From Pseudomonas putida (GTDB taxonomy: Bacteria > Pseudomonadota > Gammaproteobacteria > Pseudomonadales > Pseudomonadaceae): a DNA stretch of 64,000 bases. The notes under the pieces are model-generated. The model was not told the DNA's origin, did no database searches, and was given only the letters and a program-made list of their open reading frames with translations. Positions within the stretch are counted from its first letter, which is position 1. Each line of letters opens with the position of its first letter. This document shows positions 1-9,237 of this stretch, piece after piece. Made by a program: the position numbers and the translations under genes. The stretch is taken from NCBI RefSeq assembly GCF_002025705.1, contig NZ_CP018846.1:4269501-4333500 (forward strand), read 5' to 3'.

Positions 1-1
1 G

Positions 2-481
2 ATCCGCGACAACCTGTTGTATGGCCGCCCCGGCGCCAGTGAAGCGGCGCTGCACGAAGCCGTGCGCCGCGCACGGGCCGACGAGTTCATTCCGCAGCTG
101 TCGGACGCCCAAGGCCGAACCGGTTTCGATGCCCATGTCGGCGAGCGGGGGGTGAAACTGTCTGGCGGCCAGCGCCAGCGCATCGCGATTGCCCGGGTGC
201 TGCTGAAGAACGCACCGATCCTGATCATGGACGAAGCCACTTCGGCGCTGGACTCGGAGGTCGAGGCGGCCATTCAGGAAAGCCTGGAAACACTGATGCA
301 AGGCAAGACGGTGATCGCTATCGCCCACCGGCTGTCGACCATCGCCCGCATGGACCGCCTGGTGGTGCTGGACAAGGGGCGGATCGTCGAAAGTGGCAGC
401 CACAGTGAGCTGCTGGAGCAGCAAGGGCTGTATGCCCGCCTGTGGCATCACCAGACCGGGGGCTTTGTCGGGGTCGACTAA
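2..481 (+). CDS. ABC exporter, fused permease/ATPase, C-terminal part only
   Basis: This is the nucleotide-binding domain of an ABC transporter; the gene begins before the window, and the reading frame is open from base 2. The ABC signature LSGGQRQR is followed by a Walker B block LIMDEATSALDSE and the H-loop IAIAHRLSTIARMD, the order and wording typical of the MsbA/LmrA class in which membrane and ATPase halves are fused. Walker A lies upstream and is not visible. Such proteins move lipids, drugs or peptides across the inner membrane by ATP hydrolysis; the substrate cannot be told from this part. The gene faces the next one and is separated from it by a REP pair. I am sure of the family but not of the subfamily. 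Confidence 0.9.
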   Translation: MRDNLLYGRPGASEAALHEAVRRARADEFIPQLSDAQGRTGFDAHVGERGVKLSGGQRQRIAIARVLLKNAPILIMDEATSALDSEVEAAIQESLETLMQGKTVIAIAHRLSTIARMDRLVVLDKGRIVESGSHSELLEQQGLYARLWHHQTGGFVGVD

Positions 482-491
482 GTCCTGTTCC

Positions 492-585
492 GGCCTCTTC
501 GCGGGCAAGCCCGCTCCCACAGGGACTGCACAAGTCTCAAGGGCGACGGTGATCCCGTGGGAGCGGGTTCACCCGCGAAGAGGCC
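492..585. repeat. REP pair (GCGGG..CCCGC family), convergent junction
   Basis: Two copies of the P. putida-type REP sequence stand head to head: a left copy starting GGCCTCTTCGCGGGCAAGCC and a right copy that is nearly its reverse complement, separated by about 30 bases. The pair fills the space between two convergent genes and could fold into a large hairpin that protects or ends both transcripts. Confidence 0.85.
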
Positions 586-604
586 CGAAAAGGCAATAGA
601 GATC

Positions 605-1789
605 TCAGTCCTTGCGGTAAGGCAACATCTCTCTGGCTTCCTCGGCATACCCCCTCACCCCTGCCCGCTCCTGCTGCAGAAAATCCTCCACCGCCCGCCG
701 CAACCCCGGATGCAACAGGTAATGCCACGACCGCGTCAGCACAGGCTCGAACCCGCGTATCAGCTTGTGTTCGCCCTGCGCGCCGGCATCGAAACGCTGC
801 AGCCCCTCGGCAATGGCAAAGTCCATGCCCTGGTAGAAGCAGGTCTCGAAATGCAGCCGGTCAAATTCATCGAGGCAACCCCAATAACGACCGAACAGGC
901 TGTCGCCCCCGACCAGGCTCAAGGCCATCGCCACATCACGCCCACCCTGGCGCGCCATCACTACCCGCACCGCCTCGGGCATGCGCTCGGCCAGCAGGCT
1001 GAAGAACTCGCGGGTCAGGTAAGGCGCGCGCCTGCGCACCGCATAGGTATTGGCGTAACAGAGGAAGACGAAATCCCACTGCGCCTCGTCCAGCTCGTCG
1101 CCGCGGTACCAACGAAAATCAATGCCCTGCCCCGCCACCTGCTCACGCTCCTTGCGCATCTGCTTGCGCTTGCGTGAGCTGAGGCTGTCGAGAAAGTCCT
1201 GGAAGTCGCGATACCCGTGATTGCGCCAATGGAACTGGCAGCCCAGGCGCTCCATCCAGCCCGGCAGGCCGGCCATTTGCGTATCCAGCTGAGCGTCGGT
1301 GAAATTGATATGCGCCCCTGACAACCCGCCCTTGCTCAGGTACTCCGGCAATGCCTGCAACACCAGCAAGGCATCGGCCGGGTCCACCGCCAGCAGGCGC
1401 GGCCCGCTGACGGGGCTGAACGGCACGGCACCGAGCAGCTTGGGGTAATAGGCGATGCCGGCACGCTCGCAGGCATCGGCCCAACCGTGATCGAACACGT
1501 ACTCGCCATACGAATGCCATTTGCGATAAGCCGGCAGCAACGCACGCACCTGCCCGTCACGCTCAAGCACCAGGTGTTCGGCTGCCCAGCCGGTGTTGGG
1601 CGCCACGCTGCCACTGTCTTCCATGGCACTTAGAAAGGCATGGCGCAGGAAGGGTTGGCCAGGGGGAACCAGGGCATCCCAGGTCGCCGCTGGCAGGTCA
1701 CGCAGGTGGGCAAGGCTGTAGAGACTGGTCACGTTTTCGACTCGCTGTTCAAGGCCATCAGTATCGGCGAACAGAGGCCCGTCGCTCAA
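605..1789 (-). CDS. GNAT-like / FemAB-like acyltransferase (COG3146, DUF482)
   Basis: About 394 residues that match the 'peptidogalycan biosynthesis/recognition' family of GNAT-fold proteins. Recognisable stretches are the central FSPVSGPRLL, the basic segment SSRKRKQMRKER, and the C-terminal FDAGAQGEHKLIRGFEP, a strongly conserved block of this family. The biochemical role is not established; the fold suggests acyl transfer. The start is uncertain: the first in-frame start after the upstream stop is a TTG with no good ribosome site, and a GTG about 18 codons later is an alternative. It is convergent with the ABC gene and divergent from the porin. In related pseudomonads similar genes lie near fadD and fabH-like genes, so a link to lipid metabolism is possible but not shown. 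Confidence 0.8.
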   Translation of the reverse strand: MSDGPLFADTDGLEQRVENVTSLYSLAHLRDLPAATWDALVPPGQPFLRHAFLSAMEDSGSVAPNTGWAAEHLVLERDGQVRALLPAYRKWHSYGEYVFDHGWADACERAGIAYYPKLLGAVPFSPVSGPRLLAVDPADALLVLQALPEYLSKGGLSGAHINFTDAQLDTQMAGLPGWMERLGCQFHWRNHGYRDFQDFLDSLSSRKRKQMRKEREQVAGQGIDFRWYRGDELDEAQWDFVFLCYANTYAVRRRAPYLTREFFSLLAERMPEAVRVVMARQGGRDVAMALSLVGGDSLFGRYWGCLDEFDRLHFETCFYQGMDFAIAEGLQRFDAGAQGEHKLIRGFEPVLTRSWHYLLHPGLRRAVEDFLQQERAGVRGYAEEAREMLPYRKD

Positions 1790-1993
1790 ATGATGATCGG
1801 CCCGTTTCGCCTTTCATTCTCAATTACTTAACAGCAGTGCCACTAATTAGACATTATTCTGTCATTCGCCCCCGCAATACTTGCGCCTGTTTTCCGGAAC
1901 CCCAGAACCTGTCTAGTCAGGCCCTTTCCGAAGACATGCCAACATGGGGGTGGGCGCTAAGCCTCCCCAAATCTTTTAAGTAGGGAGAACCTT

Positions 1994-3238
1994 ATGCGTC
2001 TTGTTTCTACACTTACCGGAGTGAGCCTCACCGGCATGATGCTGGCTCTGAGTACTCCGGCCAGTGCGGCCGTCGACGCCAAGCTGCTCGAAATGCTCCG
2101 CGCCAACGGCTCGATCAACCAGGCGCAGTACAACGAACTGCAAGGCGACCTGGCAAAAGAAACCAAGGAAAAGGCCGACCAGAAAGCTCAGTCCGAACGT
2201 ATGAGCTCTTTCGAACAAAAAGTGGCATGGGCCGCCAAGACCCAGATCAAGGGTGATGTGCGCCTGCGTTACGAAGACGTCAACGTCGACAACCCGATCT
2301 CCCGCAGTGGCAACCAGGACCGCGAGCGCGTGCGTGCCCGTGTCGGCTTCTACAGCGAGATCAACCCGCAGGTCGACGCCGGCGTGCGTGTGGCCACCGG
2401 CAGCAGCGCCGATGCCCGCTCGACCAACCAGAGCCTGGACAACTACTTCGAGAAGAAATCGCTGTGGGTCGACCTGGCCTACCTCGACTGGCACCCGACT
2501 GCCGTACCGAACCTGCACCTGATCGGCGGCAAGATGATGCAGCCATGGGTGAGCATGGGCGACATCATCTGGGACAGCGACATCAACCCGGAAGGCGTGG
2601 CTGTCACCTACAAGACCAACGCCGGCCCGGCCGAAGTGTTCGGCAGCATCGGCCACTACAACCTGAAGGACAACGTCGACGGCGACGGCGTGCAGTTCAA
2701 GCACGACGCTCAACTGTACGCTGCCCAGCTGGGTACCAAGTTCAATGCGGCTGACACCGTCAAGGTCACCGTCGGTGCCAGCCTCTATGGCTACGACAAC
2801 GACAAAGCCTCGGCGGCGCTGCGTTCGCTGGGCAACACCACCGACGAGTTCAACCTGGTTGAAGGCTTCGGTCAGCTCGACTTCACCGGCTTCGCCATCC
2901 CGCTGTCGGCTTATGGCCAGTACGTCAAGAACACCGAAAGCACCGACGGCATGGACACCGCCTGGCTGGCGGGCCTGAAGTCGAAGATCGGTGCCTGGAG
3001 CCTGGACTACAACTACCGCGACGTACAGCGTAACGGCGTGGTCAGCCTGTTCACCGACTCTGACTTCGGTAACGGCTTCACCGGTTCTCGCGGTCACAAG
3101 TTCAAGGTCGGTTACGAAATCGACAAGAACTTCGCCCTCGGCGCGGCCTACATGATGGCCAAGACCGACTACTCCAACCTGCCGGACAGCAATGCTGACG
3201 TAGACACCCTGCAGGTGGACCTGGAAGCCAAGTTCTAA
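1994..3238 (+). CDS. Putative outer-membrane porin
   Basis: A 414-residue secreted beta-barrel protein. Residues 1 to about 26 form a signal peptide ending ..STPASAA. Residues 27-70 hold a short alpha-helical, heptad-like stretch (LLEMLRANGSINQAQYNELQ, then a charged KETKEKADQK segment), as in porins that trimerise through an N-terminal helix. The rest is alternating aromatic/charged beta strands, and the last residue is Phe (..VDLEAKF), the usual C-terminal signal for the BAM complex. It belongs to the putative porin family common in Pseudomonas and is not OprD. A good ribosome site (AGGGAGAA) precedes the ATG, and a strong terminator follows. Transported solutes cannot be inferred. Confidence 0.85.
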   Translation: MRLVSTLTGVSLTGMMLALSTPASAAVDAKLLEMLRANGSINQAQYNELQGDLAKETKEKADQKAQSERMSSFEQKVAWAAKTQIKGDVRLRYEDVNVDNPISRSGNQDRERVRARVGFYSEINPQVDAGVRVATGSSADARSTNQSLDNYFEKKSLWVDLAYLDWHPTAVPNLHLIGGKMMQPWVSMGDIIWDSDINPEGVAVTYKTNAGPAEVFGSIGHYNLKDNVDGDGVQFKHDAQLYAAQLGTKFNAADTVKVTVGASLYGYDNDKASAALRSLGNTTDEFNLVEGFGQLDFTGFAIPLSAYGQYVKNTESTDGMDTAWLAGLKSKIGAWSLDYNYRDVQRNGVVSLFTDSDFGNGFTGSRGHKFKVGYEIDKNFALGAAYMMAKTDYSNLPDSNADVDTLQVDLEAKF

Positions 3239-3266
3239 GCTAGCAAACTCCTCTGCTTCACTCTGA

Positions 3267-3309
3267 GGCGGGAAATGCCGACCCCATCCGGTATTTCCCG
3301 CCTTTTTTT
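3267..3309 (+). terminator. Rho-independent terminator of the porin gene
   Basis: A GC-rich stem, GGCGGGAAATGCCG pairing with CGGTATTTCCCGCC across an 8-base loop, is followed at once by a run of seven T. It begins 28 bases after the porin stop codon and is one of the few classical terminators in the window; most other junctions use REP pairs. Confidence 0.9.
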
Positions 3310-3327
3310 GCCTGCCAGAAATGCAAC

Positions 3328-3421
3328 GGCCTCTTCGCGGGCAAGCCCGCTCCCACAGATACCCCACAGCCCTTGAAGCCTGTGTAGTACCTGTGGGAGC
3401 GGGCTTGCCCGCGAAGAGGCC
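3328..3421. repeat. REP pair, convergent junction
   Basis: Head-to-head REP copies (GCGGGCAAGCCCGC core in both) lie directly after the porin terminator and before the stop codon of the opposing ketosynthase gene. The two copies are almost perfect reverse complements, with a spacer of about 30 bases. Confidence 0.85.
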
Positions 3422-3440
3422 AGTACAGTCTCTAAAGAAA

Positions 3441-4562
3441 TCAGCGCTTGCGCAGAATCACGCTACCAATCGAATAACCCGCACCAAACGAGCTCAACAC
3501 GCCCAACGAACCCTTGGCCAGATCATCCTGGTACAGGTGGAAGGCAATAACCGACCCCGCCGAACTGGTGTTGGCATAGCGGTCGAGAATCACCGGTGCC
3601 TCTTCCTCGTTCACCTCACGCCCCATCAGCCTCTTGACGATCAGGTGGTTCATGCTGAGGTTGGCCTGGTGCAGCCAGAAGCGTTTGACGTCGGATGGCT
3701 GCAGGCCATTCTCGCCCAGGTGCTCGCCGATCAGTTCGGCGACCATCGGGCAGACTTCCTTGAACACCTTGCGGCCTTCCTGCACGAACAACTTGTCGCG
3801 GGCACCAATGCCCTCTTCCGCCGCGCGGTTGAGGAAGCCGAAGTTGTTGCGGATATTGTTGGAGAACGCGGTCTTGAGCTTGGTGCCGACGATGTCGAAC
3901 TGGTGCGCCGAGGTGGCCTTGTCGGCACGCTCGACCAGCACCGCAGTGGCGGCGTCACCGAAGATGAAGTGGCTGTCGCGATCGCGGAAGTTCAGGTGCC
4001 CGGTACAGATCTCCGGGCTGACCACCAGCAGTGCCCGGGCCTGGCCCAGTTGCACGCTGTTGGCAGCGGTCTGGATGCCGAAGGTGGCCGACGAGCAGGC
4101 CACGTTCATGTCGAAGGCGAAGCCCTCGATGCCCAGCGCCTGCTGCACTTCGATGGCGATGGCCGGGTAAGGACGCTGCAGGTTGGAGCAGGCGACGATC
4201 ACCCCGTCGACATCCGCCGGGGTACGGCCCGCGCGTTCCAGCGCCTGGCGCGCAGCGGCCACGCCCATTTCGCAGAGGATCGACTGCTCGTCGTTGGAAC
4301 GCTCCGGCAGGCGTGGCTTCATGCGTTGCGGGTCGAGGATGCCGGCCTTGTCCATGACGAAACGGCTCTTGATACCCGAGGCCTTTTCGATGAAGGCAGC
4401 GTCGGACACGGGGGCTGCTTCGATTTCGCCACGCTCGATGGCGGCGGCGTTATCCTGGTTGTACTGCTGCGACCAGGCATTGAAGGAGGCCACCAATTCT
4501 TCGTTGGAAATGCTCTGGGCCGGGGTATACAGGCCGGTGCCGCTGATCACGACGTTATGCAC
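3441..4562 (-). CDS. FabH-like 3-oxoacyl-ACP synthase III
   Basis: A 373-residue thiolase-fold ketosynthase. The active-site Cys sits in NVACSSATFGIQ, the His in WLHQANLSMN and the Asn in RYANTSSAGS, giving the Cys-His-Asn triad of KAS III enzymes. I chose the GTG at 4562, read as start of VHNVVISGTGLYTP, because it has an AGAGGA site; the longer frame upstream runs through the repeat at 4649-4745. FabH enzymes condense an acyl-CoA with malonyl-ACP. The Pseudomonas relative near hrpA and fadD (PA3286, FabH2, as I recall) takes octanoyl-CoA from beta-oxidation into fatty-acid synthesis; this neighbourhood makes the same job likely here, by inference only. Confidence 0.88.
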   Translation of the reverse strand: MHNVVISGTGLYTPAQSISNEELVASFNAWSQQYNQDNAAAIERGEIEAAPVSDAAFIEKASGIKSRFVMDKAGILDPQRMKPRLPERSNDEQSILCEMGVAAARQALERAGRTPADVDGVIVACSNLQRPYPAIAIEVQQALGIEGFAFDMNVACSSATFGIQTAANSVQLGQARALLVVSPEICTGHLNFRDRDSHFIFGDAATAVLVERADKATSAHQFDIVGTKLKTAFSNNIRNNFGFLNRAAEEGIGARDKLFVQEGRKVFKEVCPMVAELIGEHLGENGLQPSDVKRFWLHQANLSMNHLIVKRLMGREVNEEEAPVILDRYANTSSAGSVIAFHLYQDDLAKGSLGVLSSFGAGYSIGSVILRKR

Positions 4563-4648
4563 GATCGATCCTCTGCTCAAAGGCCATCGCCACGGGGCGC
4601 TGGCTGGGAATATGACAGAATAATGGCACTTTAGTACCAATTTCTCGG

Positions 4649-4745
4649 CGAGGGCTGCGCCCTCGATCGCGGATGAATCCGCTCCTACAGGACGGTGCAA
4701 TACCCCGTAGGAGCCGATTCATCCGCGATGGGCCGCAAAGCGGCC
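4649..4745. repeat. Inverted repeat pair (GGATGAATCCGCTCCTAC family)
   Basis: Two opposed copies of a second REP-like sequence, ATCGCGGATGAATCCGCTCC and its near complement, lie about 20 bases apart. Small GC hairpins (GAGGGCTGCGCCCTC on the left, GGGCCGCAAAGCGGCCC on the right) flank them. The pair lies between two genes of the same strand. Confidence 0.8.
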
Positions 4746-4779
4746 CAAATTGCATCAATATTGCCACAACTGCGGAAGT

Positions 4780-7700
4780 TTATCCCTCCACCAGGCTCCA
4801 CTGCTTGCTCAATCTCTTGTCGGAAATCGGCACTTTGGTGCCCAGCTGCTGGGCAAACAGCGACACCCGATACTCCTCCAGCAACCAGCGATACAAGGTC
4901 AGCGCTTCATCGCGCTTGCCCTCCTGGGCATGCTTCTCGGCCCGCGCCTTGTACTGCGCCCACAGGTTGCCCAGCTCGCCGCTCCAGACCCGGTCCTTCT
5001 GCACCTGAGCGCCCAGCTTCTCGAGGCGTAATTCCACCGCCTTGAGGTAGCGCGGCAACTCCTTGAACCAGGCTGCCGGAGTCTCGCGCACGAAGCCCGG
5101 ATAGACCAGGTTGGCCAGCTGCTGCTTGATGTCGTTCAGCGCCACCGCCTGGCTCAGGTCGATCTTGCCCTTGAAGCGCTTCTGCAAACCGTGCCACAGC
5201 TTGAGCACTTCCAGAGTCTGGCGGGCCAGGCGCTCGGCATGCTCGGCCCAGCTGCCGCGTTTGCGTTCAGCCAGCCCGGCCAGCGCCGCACCGTCACGCG
5301 GCAACGTCGCTTCACCGTCAAGGATGCAGCTGTCCAGACTCGCCAGCAGAATGTCCTCGACCAGCGCCTCGATGCGGCCCAGTTCGCGGTACAACAGGCC
5401 CAGCTCGGTCAACCCCGGCAGCTTGCCGCGCAGGAACTTGGCAGGCTCCGCCAACTGCTGCAGCAACAGGCGCTGCAAGGCGCGGCGGTGCTGGAACTCG
5501 GCTTCGGCCTGGGTCGAGAAGCGGCCCTCACGCACGGTGCCGTTCTCTTCCACCAGCGCCGGGTAAACGGTCATCGACAGGCCAGCGATCTTCTGCTGGG
5601 CGGTCTGCTTGACCTCGCTGAAGGCCTTGGCTTGTACCGGTTGCTCGCTCTTCTCGGTGCGTGGCACGGCCAAAGCGGCCTGGCTGGCAGCGGCAAAGCG
5701 GGCGGTCAGCTCGGCCAGGTTGCGGCCTTCGCCAAGGAACTTGCCCTGGCCATCGACCACTTCGATGTTCATGCGCAGGTGGCCTTCGACCAGGTTGACC
5801 GACTCGGCCCAGGCCTCATCGCTCACCCGCGCACCAGTCATGCGCAACAGCTCCTGGCCCAGCGCCTGGGGCAGCGCGCCCTGGCCGAAGGTCATCCGCG
5901 CCAGCGAGGCCTTGACGAAATCGGGTACCGGCACGAAGTTCTTGCGCAAAGCCTTGGGCAGGTTACGTACCAGCGCCACGCACTTGGCTTCCAGAAGGCC
6001 TGGTACCAGCCACTCCAGCCGTTCGCCCGGCAGGCTCGGCAACAGCGGCGCCGGTACCCGCACGGTCACACCGTCACGCGGGTGGCCCGGCTCGAAGTGG
6101 TAGGTCAGCGGCAGGCGCAGTTCACCGACTTGCATGCTGTCGGGGTACTGCGCCGCAGTGACTTCGCTGGCCTCGCGTGCCAGCACGTCTTCCTCACGCA
6201 TGATCAGCAGATTCGGGTCCTTCTGGCTGGTCATGCGGTACCAGGCATCGAAGGTCGCGGTCTGGTGGATTTCTGCCGGCAAGCGTGCTTCGTAAAACGC
6301 GTACAGGGTTTCTTCATCGGCGAGAATGTCGCGCCGACGGGCCTTGGCTTCCAGCTCGTCGAGCTCTTCAAGCAGGCGCTTGTTCGCGGCCAGGCACTTG
6401 GCACGTGACTGGATTTCACCGCCAACCAGGCCCTCGCGAATGAACAGTTCACGCGAGGTGACCGGGTCGATCGGGCCAAAGTGCACCGGGCGGCGGCCGA
6501 CCAGGATCAGGCCATACAAAGTGATCTGCTCATAGGCAACCACCTGCCCGCGCTTCTTCTCCCAGTGCGGCTCGAAGTGGTTCTTCTTGATCAGGTGGGT
6601 AGCCAACGGCTCGATCCAGTCAGGCTCGATCTTGGCGACCATGCGCGCATAGAGCTTGGTGGTTTCTACCAGTTCGGCCGCCATCACCCACTGCGGGCGC
6701 TTGCGGCCGATGCCGGAAGACGGATGCACCCAGAAGCGCCGCTGGCGGGCCCCCTGGTAATCGCCTTCTTCGGTCTTTTGGCCGATCTGGCTGAGCAGGC
6801 CGCTGAGGATCGCCTTGTGCACCTTCTGGTAGTCGGACGGTTCCTTGTTGACCGGCAACTGCAGCTCGCGGCAGATCAGCGACAACTGGCGATGGGCGTC
6901 GCGCCACTCGCGCAGGCGCAGGTAGTTCAGGAAGTTCTTGCGGCACCAGTTGCGCAGCGGGCTGGCCGTCAGTGCCTGACGCTGCTCTTCGAAACCCCGC
7001 CACAAATTGACCAGCGCGGCGAAGTCGGTATCGGCGTCCTTCCACTGCGCATGTGCCTGATCGGCGGCCTGCTGGCGCTCTGGCGGGCGCTCGCGCGGGT
7101 CCTGCACCGACAGGGCGCTGGTGACGATCAGCACTTCCTGCAGGCTGCCCTGACGCGCACCTTCGAGCAGCATGCGGCCCAAGCGAGGGTCGATCGGCAG
7201 GCGCGCCAGCTGGCGGCCGATCGGCGTCAGCTGGTTCTCGCGGTTTACCGCCGAAAGTTCCTGCAGCAGGTTGAAGCCGTCGCTGATGGCTTTGCCATCC
7301 GGCGGCTCGATGAACGGGAAGGCGTCGATTGCGCCCAGGCGCAGGTGCAGCATCTGCAGGATCACCGCGGCCAGGTTGGTACGCAGGATCTCGGGGTCGG
7401 TGAAGGCCGGCCGGCCATTGAAGTCTTCTTCGCTGTACAGCCGAATGCAGATACCCGGCTCGACCCGGCCGCAACGGCCCTTGCGCTGGTTGGCACTGGC
7501 CTGCGAAACGGCCTCGATCGGCAGGCGCTGAACCTTGGCGCGGTAGCTGTAGCGGCTGATGCGCGCGGTGCCGGTGTCGATCACGTAACGGATGCCGGGC
7601 ACGGTCAGCGAGGTTTCCGCAACGTTGGTGGCCAGCACCACCCGGCGCCCGGTGTGCGACTGGAAAATGCGCTGCTGCTCGGCCGGCGACAGGCGCGCGT

Positions 7701-8685
7701 ACAGCGGCAGGATCTCGGTATGGCGCAACTGTGCCTTGCGCAGGATCTCTGCGGCATCGCGGATTTCCCGCTCGCCCGGGAGGAACACCAGCACATCGCC
7801 GGGGCCTTTGCCCACGCTGCGCTCGTGCTGGGCGATCTCGTCGAGGGTGGCCAGTATCGCCTGGTCGACAGTGAGGTCTTCCTCGACCTGGTTGCCCTCC
7901 TCGTCCTGTTCGCTGGTCAGCGGCCGGTACCAGGTTTCCACCGGGAAAGTACGGCCGGACACCTCGATGATCGGGGCATTGTCGAAGTGCTTGGAGAAGC
8001 GCTCCAGGTCGATGGTCGCCGAGGTGATGATCAGCTTCAGGTCCGGGCGGCGGTGCAGCAGCGTCTTCAGGTAACCGAGCAGGAAGTCGATGTTCAGGCT
8101 GCGTTCGTGGGCTTCGTCGACGATGATCGTGTCGTAGCGCTCGAGAAAGCGGTCGTGCTGGGTTTCGGCCAGGAGGATACCGTCGGTCATCAGCTTGACC
8201 AGGGTGTTGGCATCGCTCTGGTCTTCGAAACGCACCTGGTAGCCGACCAGCCCGCCCAGCGGCGTGCCGAGCTCTTCGGCAACCCGGGCGGCGACACTGC
8301 GCGCCGCAATCCGCCGTGGCTGGGTATGGGCGATCAGGCCATGGCTGCCGCGGCCCAGTTCCAGGCAGATCTTCGGTAACTGAGTGGTCTTGCCCGAACC
8401 GGTTTCGCCGGCAATCACCAGTACCTGGTGTTCTGCCAGGGCCTTCTTGATCTCATCACGCTTGGCGGCGATCGGCAGGCTGTCGTCGTAGCGGATTTGC
8501 GGCACGCTGTTCTGGCGCGCGGTGACCTGGGCGCAGGATGCCTGGACCTTTTCCACCCACTGCGCCAGCTTGGCCTCATCGGGGCGCTTGCGCAGTTCAT
8601 GCAGTTGCCGGCGCAGGCGATGACGCTCGGCAATCATGGCGTGGTCGAGGTTTTGCAGCAGTTTGTCGATGGCTTGGTCAGTCAT
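4780..8685 (-). CDS. hrpA: ATP-dependent RNA helicase HrpA
   Basis: A 1301-residue DEAH-box helicase, the normal size for HrpA. Walker A GETGSGKTTQ is at residues 93-102, followed by the DEAH box in IIVDEAHERSLN, motif III ITSATID, and motif VI ANQRKGRCGRVEPG. After the helicase core come the winged-helix/ratchet (HA2) and OB-fold regions and the long C-terminal DUF3418 part (..PFIEPPDGKAI.., ..YPALVEENGTV..). The enzyme uses NTP to remodel RNA or ribonucleoprotein; in E. coli it acts on stalled or collided ribosomes. It stands alone between two repeat-bearing gaps. There is no frameshift and all core motifs are intact. Confidence 0.97.
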   Translation of the reverse strand: MTDQAIDKLLQNLDHAMIAERHRLRRQLHELRKRPDEAKLAQWVEKVQASCAQVTARQNSVPQIRYDDSLPIAAKRDEIKKALAEHQVLVIAGETGSGKTTQLPKICLELGRGSHGLIAHTQPRRIAARSVAARVAEELGTPLGGLVGYQVRFEDQSDANTLVKLMTDGILLAETQHDRFLERYDTIIVDEAHERSLNIDFLLGYLKTLLHRRPDLKLIITSATIDLERFSKHFDNAPIIEVSGRTFPVETWYRPLTSEQDEEGNQVEEDLTVDQAILATLDEIAQHERSVGKGPGDVLVFLPGEREIRDAAEILRKAQLRHTEILPLYARLSPAEQQRIFQSHTGRRVVLATNVAETSLTVPGIRYVIDTGTARISRYSYRAKVQRLPIEAVSQASANQRKGRCGRVEPGICIRLYSEEDFNGRPAFTDPEILRTNLAAVILQMLHLRLGAIDAFPFIEPPDGKAISDGFNLLQELSAVNRENQLTPIGRQLARLPIDPRLGRMLLEGARQGSLQEVLIVTSALSVQDPRERPPERQQAADQAHAQWKDADTDFAALVNLWRGFEEQRQALTASPLRNWCRKNFLNYLRLREWRDAHRQLSLICRELQLPVNKEPSDYQKVHKAILSGLLSQIGQKTEEGDYQGARQRRFWVHPSSGIGRKRPQWVMAAELVETTKLYARMVAKIEPDWIEPLATHLIKKNHFEPHWEKKRGQVVAYEQITLYGLILVGRRPVHFGPIDPVTSRELFIREGLVGGEIQSRAKCLAANKRLLEELDELEAKARRRDILADEETLYAFYEARLPAEIHQTATFDAWYRMTSQKDPNLLIMREEDVLAREASEVTAAQYPDSMQVGELRLPLTYHFEPGHPRDGVTVRVPAPLLPSLPGERLEWLVPGLLEAKCVALVRNLPKALRKNFVPVPDFVKASLARMTFGQGALPQALGQELLRMTGARVSDEAWAESVNLVEGHLRMNIEVVDGQGKFLGEGRNLAELTARFAAASQAALAVPRTEKSEQPVQAKAFSEVKQTAQQKIAGLSMTVYPALVEENGTVREGRFSTQAEAEFQHRRALQRLLLQQLAEPAKFLRGKLPGLTELGLLYRELGRIEALVEDILLASLDSCILDGEATLPRDGAALAGLAERKRGSWAEHAERLARQTLEVLKLWHGLQKRFKGKIDLSQAVALNDIKQQLANLVYPGFVRETPAAWFKELPRYLKAVELRLEKLGAQVQKDRVWSGELGNLWAQYKARAEKHAQEGKRDEALTLYRWLLEEYRVSLFAQQLGTKVPISDKRLSKQWSLVEG

Positions 8686-9237
8686 GGGGCTTTTTAGTGA
8701 TGCAGGTGGGCCTGCTTTTTCATGATCGGCATTCGAAGGATGCGCGATTGTCGCAGATTTACCGGTTCTCTGCTGCCTGAGCGATCACTGTGGGAGCGGC
8801 CTTGCGTCGCGAAAGGGCCGCAACGCGGCCCCAGGATTTCGCCGTTGATACAAAAAATCCGGGGGCGCGCTGCGCCCCTTTCGCGACGCAAGGCCGCTCC
8901 CACATGACCGCGTCAGACTCCAGACAAATGTTTAGCCAGGTCTGATGTGAAGGTTGCCATTCACTGCTTTAATCAACCTTACGCCGCATGTGAGTATCAA
9001 AGGCATGACTCCCGCCCAGACCATCGCCCCACCGTCGTCCCGCCCTTCGCCAGCGAAGGCCCGGTCCCACGCCGGTGAAAATCCGCTGGTCCACATCATC
9101 CTCGCCTTCTGGGCCCTGTGGCACTGCCGCCATGCGCGCCCACCGGATTCATCGCTCACGCCTTTGTGACCCGACTCGGCCGCAGCCCGGCCGTCTGACT
9201 CAAGTGGACCGCGCCTGCGCGCAGGTCCCGTGCGCCT
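8686..9237. other. Intergenic gap between divergent hrpA and the glutamine synthetase-like gene
   Basis: About 550 bases with no convincing gene. It holds the promoters of both divergent genes, a long repeat pair at 8789-8904, and roughly 330 bases of unique sequence in front of the glutamine synthetase-like gene. I could not pick a clear -35/-10 pair by eye. Confidence 0.6.
8789..8904. repeat. Inverted repeat pair (CGGCCTTGCGTCGCGAAAGG family)
   Basis: A third repeat family: GTGGGAGCGGCCTTGCGTCG on the left and its reverse complement on the right, with inner GC hairpins (GGGCCGCAACGCGGCCC and GGGGGCGCGCTGCGCCCC-like) between the arms. It lies in a divergent gap, unlike most of the others. 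Confidence 0.85.

Noticed and set aside
1976..3367. Long open frame of over 460 codons on the minus strand opposite the porin
   Set aside because: The porin has a signal peptide, beta-barrel pattern, ribosome site and terminator; the opposing frame has no family, no ribosome site and comes from high-GC codon bias.
6481..8379. A 630-codon open frame opposite hrpA
   Set aside because: It lies wholly inside hrpA, which has every helicase motif; the opposing text is low in complexity and shows no domain.
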